The position numbers were made by a program, and so were the translations under genes. The notes under the pieces were generated by a model. That model had not been told where the DNA came from. It searched no databases and was given only the letters and a program-made list of their open reading frames with translations. From Aurantiochytrium sp. KH105 (Eukaryota > Sar > Bigyra > Thraustochytrida > Thraustochytriidae), in assembly GCA_003116975.1 (NCBI GenBank), contig BGKB01000042.1:1-64000 (forward strand): 64,000 nt of DNA. The letters run 5' to 3'. Positions 59,159 through 64,000 of this stretch are shown one piece after another; the stretch's first letter is position 1; each line of letters begins with the position of its first letter.

Positions 59159-61389
59159 GATTCGCGCAGCTTGTTTCGTTTCGGTGACTATGAAGTACGC
59201 AAAGGAACGTATCTCGCAATTTCGGAATTGCTTTGGAGAATGTTTGGTGCTTACGAAGTCAGAGGCTGTGCTGCGCTAGTGGCTGTGGAGCTAGTTGTGT
59301 GATACGTTGATACGGTTGAGTGATCGCTGTCAAGGACAGAACCAAAACTCGCCTTTACCAACATCAGGACGGGGGGGGGGGGTGAGCTTCTCGAGTAGAC
59401 ATTGTATTCGTTACAAGCCGTATCTTTACCACTCAAGCAAGGACATACTACACAGGGCAAGCAACAGTAGTCTCGAAGCTGAGAGGCTTTCGAAAGTGTG
59501 CCGGCCGTAGGATTGAACGACATTTTGGGTGTTCTCTGGATTTTTGGCAGTTTCGTTTTATGGGCAACAATGCTCGGTACACGCCCTAGCCTTGCCAAAC
59601 AAACTCCATATCATTCCTTCAAGCTGTCAGGAGTGGCCAGTCTTAAAGGTGGACATTTTGTTTCGTCTTGGGTTCAACCTGCTCTTCAAGTTGCTTGCGG
59701 TAGCTTCGAGGGCATTTCAGCCACACGGATCTTCATTTCCTGCGGCAGTTACCACAATAAGGTCAGGGGACCTTTAATCTTGGTTACCACTTGGTCACGC
59801 CACCGCCACTTGGGTGACTTTTGGCACCGCTCATATTTATAAAGGGGCCAGTGAAACGACCACAGAACACCACGGCAGCTTGCTCTCTGGAATGAGCCGT
59901 TGAAATATCTGGTAAGCCTCTTTCCGCCTCGGTCGCATTCGCCGCCGCGCTGTGTTGTCTATAGTGCGCTCGAGGCTTTGTCTGGTGCGCGCTTGGGACT
60001 TTGCCTGAACGTTGTCGTGCCATGCCGTGCCATGACGGGCCGCACCGCGCCGCGCCGCGCCACGCCCGGGCCCGGGCCGCGCCGCACGTGACCAGCCAGG
60101 AATCCAGCACGAGCGCGAAGGGCCCAACTGGAATCGCGCAGATGACACCAACCATGCTGGAGAGATCCTCTCGGAAAATGTGTATGTGTGTGTCCCAACG
60201 CATTTTCGTGATGAGCTGCTCGATTGCAATTCGAATGCTGACTTTTGGCACGGCTGGCCTCAGCGCCCTTGAAGGATAAGGGCAAACAGACACGAACTTT
60301 GCACGCGGGCAGCCGTAACGAATCGCGTCTCGGGGGTAGCGGACGTGAGTGTGTGCGATGCTGGCTCGATGTCGCTCTTCGCGCCGCTGTTAATGTAAGA
60401 AGCACCTCTTTCAAAAGTTTCTCGACGCAATTATATTTGAACGAGAAGGTTGCACGAGCGACAGCGCTGAGATCGTACAAAGGTCCGTAACGTCGTACTA
60501 TAAACAACATCGAGATCAAGTTGAAATCCATACCATGTTTGTCAAGACTTGGTCAACGCTGCTACTGTCAATAATTGTAAGCCTCGGATAGACCCGTTGC
60601 ACACCAATCATCACGGCCTTTGTTAAAAGGTGGAATAGCAGCTAGGTAGGTAGCAAGCGGCGTGAACGAGGGGTGCGCAGGACTTTGGCAATCGAGTTTC
60701 CGCCTAAAAGTAGTTTCTCAAAACCCATATCGATGGTTGCCTTTCCAGACAAGATCGACCCCTCTATTAAAAGATGGACCGAAGACTCCCTGCTCTTCCT
60801 CTGAGATCCAAAACCCCATCTCTGCCATCTTTACACCTGGTTTTACAAAGGATTGCTTTGCCCTGACAAGGCATTGAAGGCCTCGTGCGTTGCAGTCCTT
60901 GACGTTGTTCTCCTTCTCCTACATATTAACACGGAGTCCACGAGAGAAATACATGATTTTGCGAAGGCCAATCGGCACCTAGACCCCTCCGGCTTTGATT
61001 TTTTTTTCGAATCGGTTGGTCGACCGTTCGCCCACCGGCGAGAAACGTCGATTGCCGCAGTCTTGGTCTGCAAAGTCAACTCGTTGCAAAGTTAGACCGC
61101 GGGCGCCCCGGGGCGCCCTATATAATATATGGGCAGGCGGGCGCGTGAAGGGCGGAGCAGAAGGGGGAGGGCGGCGCGCCTAACGGCGGGAGCAGACGGG
61201 GATCGCAGGGGTGCGGCGGGCTCGCGGTGCCGCCGCGGGTGTACGGGCCTTGCTGCCCAGGAAAACCTGTGAGAGGGCGCGCGGTCAAGGGTAGCCTGTG
61301 CGCGTGGTTCACGCACGGGCTTGCGCAGGAACAGGGCCATATGGAGGCAGCTGAAGAGGCGCCGCCGCCGGTTCTGCCGTGTGGATGAT
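59159..61389. promoter_or_regulatory. Divergent intergenic region, GPCR copy 2 and triple-repeat protein
   Basis: 2.2 kb. The left part is the GPCR copy 2 promoter and 5' UTR; a 90-codon ATG-started minus-strand frame (59251-59523) with CCLPCVVCPC lies there but has no clear family. A run of about 12 G is near 59370-59382. The right end has a perfect 18 bp GC palindrome and TATA-like sequence (61101-61132). Nothing else is supported. Confidence 0.45.
61101..61132 (+). promoter_or_regulatory. GC palindrome and TATA-like promoter element
   Basis: A perfect 18 bp palindrome (GGGCGCCCCGGGGCGCCC, 61101-61118) abuts TATATAATATAT (61120-61131). It lies about 260 bp upstream of the ATG of the triple-repeat gene on the same strand, so it is a plausible core promoter. 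No comparable TATA element was seen upstream of the other genes. Confidence 0.45.
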
Positions 61390-62253
61390 ATGATGCGCAG
61401 CGACCAACCTGAGTACGAAGACGCGAGGGGTTTTGTCACCCCCATTGCAGACCGCAACCAGCCAGGCTGGGCGCACCGTCCCTCACACGGGAAGCTCTAC
61501 GGCGAGAAGATCGACATGGAGCCGTGGCGAGCAACTATCCGCGAGATCTTCGAGCGAGGTATCCGAGACCAAGGCGCCAAACAGTCCGCTTCACTTATTC
61601 TCGAGAGCTTGGAGAAGCACTATCCCTTCAGGATGGACATACCGGGGGAAGCCGACATCAACACGGAGATCCAACGTCTTTTCAGACTTCAGAAGGAGGG
61701 TCGTCCTCTCGACACTCCAGCGGGCCGAGGCATGGACAAGCGCTACGTCGCCACCCTTCGAGAAGCTATCGACCAGAATCTGACAAAGGACGAGACCCTC
61801 GACTACTTTCGGAGCAAATGGGGCGCCACTGAGGCCGCGTTGACCGCGCTCGGAGGGCCAAAGCCAAGCAAGTTCCTCCAGGACAAGACCATCATCAACA
61901 AGTGGGCACAGATGCGAAGAGCTCGGCAATCCGCTGGCCATGGGCAAGCAACGCAAAACACGCAAAGCAGCACGCAGAGCAGCACGCAAGGCAGCACGCA
62001 AGCAGAGCGTGCTCCCAAGCGGAAGCGCCACCGGCTGGACCCGCGCTACATCGCAACGCTCCAAGAAGCACTCGAGCAATCCTTGACCACGATGGATGCC
62101 CTCCACTTCTTCCGCGAAAAGTGGGGCCAGACCGAGGCAGACTGGAATGCGATGCCAGGTGACAAGCCGGCGTTGTTTCCGGAAGACAAGCAGCTCAAGA
62201 CCAAGCTCGCCAACATGAAGCATGCCCTCAAGAAGCAGAGGTCGGAGGTTTGA
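61390..62253 (+). CDS. Small basic protein with three copies of an unrecognised ~65-residue unit
   Basis: 287 residues from ATG 61390; the frame upstream opens only at TTG. I do not recognise the family. Two units align clearly. One starts RYVATLREAIDQNLTKDETL and goes on DYFRSKWG, PKPSKFLQDK and NKWAQMRRAR. The other starts RYIATLQEALEQSLTTMDAL and goes on HFFREKWG, DKPALFPEDK and TKLANMKHAL. A more diverged first unit (PWRATIREIFERG ... INTEIQRLFRLQ) precedes them. Between units 2 and 3 is a Ser/Thr/Gln linker (TQSSTQ repeats) followed by PKRKRHR, a likely nuclear signal. The unit looks all-helical, with conserved W and F, and could bind nucleic acid, but this is inference. It converges on the Cys-rich gene. 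Confidence 0.7.
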   Translation: MMRSDQPEYEDARGFVTPIADRNQPGWAHRPSHGKLYGEKIDMEPWRATIREIFERGIRDQGAKQSASLILESLEKHYPFRMDIPGEADINTEIQRLFRLQKEGRPLDTPAGRGMDKRYVATLREAIDQNLTKDETLDYFRSKWGATEAALTALGGPKPSKFLQDKTIINKWAQMRRARQSAGHGQATQNTQSSTQSSTQGSTQAERAPKRKRHRLDPRYIATLQEALEQSLTTMDALHFFREKWGQTEADWNAMPGDKPALFPEDKQLKTKLANMKHALKKQRSEV

Positions 62254-62865
62254 CGACTTGCTGACCCCAGACGTAACGATAAACAAAGATAATTCCGATG
62301 CATTTGCGCCAATCTCACTTCTACTCCGCTCATGCGGCTCGCCCACCGGCCTTGTCGCGCCTTCTACGCCCCCGCAAGGCCCGCACGGACGCTCAGGGGC
62401 TCGCAGGTCCCGGTTCTGCCTGCTTGTTCCCTAAGATGCTTCCTGATGATTAGCTGCTGATTAGGTCTTTGCCGGGCCGAAGCAATTTTGCAGGGACACC
62501 CCGCACGCCCGCGCGCTCCCGGCCGGCGTCCTCCCCCGGGGTCGCGCGCACGCTGCCGCGGCCGCGCGCCGATCGAGGCAAAGCCGGATGGGTCTGATGC
62601 CCAGGAGGCCTTCGATTATGAGGAGACGATCACGTACTTTACTCGCGAACTCCGTGTTAAATAGCCTGGCTACAATTTGATGACAGTTGAACGAATCCAT
62701 TGTCGAGAGTAAAGAGGTCGAAGTGACTTTAAAGGACCCGCAAATCTATTTTGCCAAGAAAAACCGACATTGGAAGAGCACGAATTGAAGCGTGGCGGGC
62801 CAAGAAAACAAGAAAAAGAGGGAATTGATATTTGAGGATGATAAGTCGGGTACGCCTCGGTAAGA
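62254..62865. other. Convergent intergenic region, triple-repeat gene/Cys-rich gene
   Basis: 612 bp holding both 3' ends. GC-rich around 62480-62570 and AT-richer elsewhere. No gene or repeat of note was seen. Confidence 0.5.
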
Positions 62866-64000
62866 TTAGTCGCGAGCGCACGTACCATCCGCTTGCTCGG
62901 TGAAACCACTGTAGCAGGTGTTGACAGTGAAATCGACTCGTTCAGCCATTCGGCCGACGAAGCGGTCATTGATGGGAGAAAGACCAACAACTCCGTTCTT
63001 GTAGCCAACGACTGCCCATTGGTGCTTGATCTGGATCACGCCGTTCTCATGGATGCGAATGTCGAACTGCACTCTATTGCTATCTTCCTGGTCGTAGTCG
63101 ATAAGCTGGGAGTAGTAAACGTGAAAGTAAGAAACGTCTTCCGCAGTCTTTCCTTTGAAGGCTCGGACGCAGCCATGGGGCTTTTCGCTGACGCTGACCG
63201 AGCAGTCGGTGGGCTCCCATTTTGCAAAGTAGCCGCTAATGCGCGGTTGCATGAAGTGCAACCTTGTCAGGTCTGTGCTGTCCCCATCAAGAATGTCACT
63301 TTCGCAATCAGCGGCTTTGCGCACAAACGAGATGAAGCCTTGCGGGCTCACACAAATGACATGATAGTCTGCAGTGCCATACGTGCGCCCATAAAAGGGA
63401 AAGTTGAAACCGATGTCATCAGCTGTGAGAGCCATTGGCGCTCCGTCAATATTGGCAAAGTGATCCTCCTCGGGGGCGGTGAGGGCTTGATCGTAAGTCT
63501 TCGTAACGATGTATTCTTCAGCGGCTCCAGGCTCTCCCATGGGCGTGAAGGTGAGCGTGGCTTTCTGCTTGCCAAGCAGCATCCGATTTGTGGCATCCTC
63601 GGCCCCGCTGTCGAACTCCTCGGCGAGGAAGTGGCCGATGATTGCGCACTGGGGCAGCGGAGTCGAACCTTTAAAGACTTCAAAGCCGCACACGCTGCAC
63701 GAGCCGTCAATCTGGGGCGTGTACAGCGGATCGCAGCGCAGCTCGTTGTCACCCGTGCACCAGGGTTGCTTCTTGCCTCCGCACGGGGAGCATTTTGTGC
63801 CGTCAGAGAGATTAGGGGCGAGACCGCCGTTGCATGGCGCGCCAGTTGTGCAGAGGGGCTGGCCCTTGCCGCCGCAGGATGAGCAGTACCCTTTATTGTA
63901 TTCGACGGTACGTCCTCGGCAGTCGAGCGTATTGGGTTCCGGGCAGATGGGCTTGCCGCTTGAGCCGCACGGGGTACACTCGCCGTCGATCACGGTGAGG
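62866..64000 (-). CDS. Cys-rich secreted or surface protein, C-terminal part (runs off the window)
   Basis: The frame is open to the window edge, so only the last ~378 residues are visible and the start is missing; the codon at 63993 is GTG, not a true start. The visible N-terminal ~115 residues are Cys-rich units of ~25-35 residues with the pattern C-x2-CG-x4-P-x-C (CTPCGSSGKPIC, CSSCGGKGQPLC, CSPCGGKKQPWC). The rest is a beta-rich domain, with IGFNFPFYGRTYGTADYHV, VSPQGFISF, a Cys pair around WEPTDC and FDIRIHENGVIQIKHQW. This resembles the nidogen/plexin-type module in which an 'F.FPFYG' strand and an 'NG.I.' strand pair. No membrane helix is present in this part. An extracellular role is inferred from the many Cys. 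Confidence 0.7.
   Translation of the reverse strand, partial: LTVIDGECTPCGSSGKPICPEPNTLDCRGRTVEYNKGYCSSCGGKGQPLCTTGAPCNGGLAPNLSDGTKCSPCGGKKQPWCTGDNELRCDPLYTPQIDGSCSVCGFEVFKGSTPLPQCAIIGHFLAEEFDSGAEDATNRMLLGKQKATLTFTPMGEPGAAEEYIVTKTYDQALTAPEEDHFANIDGAPMALTADDIGFNFPFYGRTYGTADYHVICVSPQGFISFVRKAADCESDILDGDSTDLTRLHFMQPRISGYFAKWEPTDCSVSVSEKPHGCVRAFKGKTAEDVSYFHVYYSQLIDYDQEDSNRVQFDIRIHENGVIQIKHQWAVVGYKNGVVGLSPINDRFVGRMAERVDFTVNTCYSGFTEQADGTCARD

Noticed and set aside
59251-59523. 90-codon minus-strand ATG frame with CCLPCVVCPC, PLAC8-like at first glance
   Set aside because: The Cys cluster is too short for PLAC8, a poly-C run encodes Pro in the middle and the C-terminus is low-complexity. It probably belongs to the GPCR copy 2 upstream region.
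1-64000. Transposons, LTR or virus-like elements
   Set aside because: No reverse transcriptase, integrase, transposase, capsid or long terminal repeat pattern was recognised in any frame. A nucleotide-level repeat search of the whole genome would be needed to find short non-coding elements.

Overview
The window is nuclear DNA of a gene-dense, GC-rich, intron-poor eukaryotic microbe. Most genes are single long exons of 0.7-3.9 kb, and only three introns could be placed with confidence (GT-AG, donors GTAAGT or GTACGT, 160-271 bp). Gene content is eukaryotic throughout: SRP72, PAN2, Pelota, MCTS1, VPS50, WNK kinase, ArfGAP, class C GPCRs. A SPICE1-like centriole protein suggests a lineage that builds centrioles. 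GC-rich coding, many microsatellites between genes and Cache-bearing class C receptors would fit a thraustochytrid-type stramenopile (Labyrinthulomycetes). That placement is an inference, not something the sequence proves.

Layout. 0.8-11.7 kb: a two-exon lipocalin/FABP-like protein (-) diverges from VPS50/syndetin (+), which converges on SRP72 (-), which diverges from an ADCK1-type atypical kinase (+). 11.7-18.1 kb: a 6.4 kb repeat-laden block with no supportable gene, upstream of a WNK kinase (18.1-21.1 kb, +). 21.9-25.8 kb: an alkyltransferase-like protein lacking the MGMT cysteine, then an unrecognised 871-residue protein (both -). 25.8-31.0 kb: a second gene-poor, repeat-rich block. 31.0-45.0 kb: a WD40 protein and an ArfGAP (-), then a codanin-1 homologue and a SPICE1-like protein (+), then PAN2 (-) diverging from two-exon MCTS1 (+). 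45.4-50.9 kb: a tail-anchored FAD oxidoreductase (-) diverging from two-exon Pelota (+), then a small IQ-motif protein (-). 51.5-59.2 kb: a tandem pair of very large class C GPCRs (-), each with four extracellular Cache-like domains and an EGF-like module. 61.4-62.3 kb: a small basic protein built of three copies of an unrecognised ~65-residue unit (+). 62.9 kb to the end: the C-terminal part of a Cys-rich secreted or surface protein (-).

Genes often lie in divergent pairs with about 530-670 bp between start codons (lipocalin/VPS50, SRP72/ADCK1, ArfGAP/CDAN1, PAN2/MCTS1), which suggests shared promoters. PAN2, MCTS1 and Pelota, all acting on mRNA or ribosome turnover, sit within about 10 kb. 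This may be chance.

The most interesting content is the tandem Cache4-EGF-7TM receptors, whose order of parts recalls the vertebrate orphan receptors GPR158/GPR179. Next are the codanin-1 and SPICE1 homologues in a microbe, the PGVHR-bearing alkyltransferase-like protein, the triple-repeat protein with a palindrome plus TATA promoter, and a phased motif array upstream of WNK. No viral element, LTR element, transposon, rRNA, tRNA or CRISPR array was recognised.
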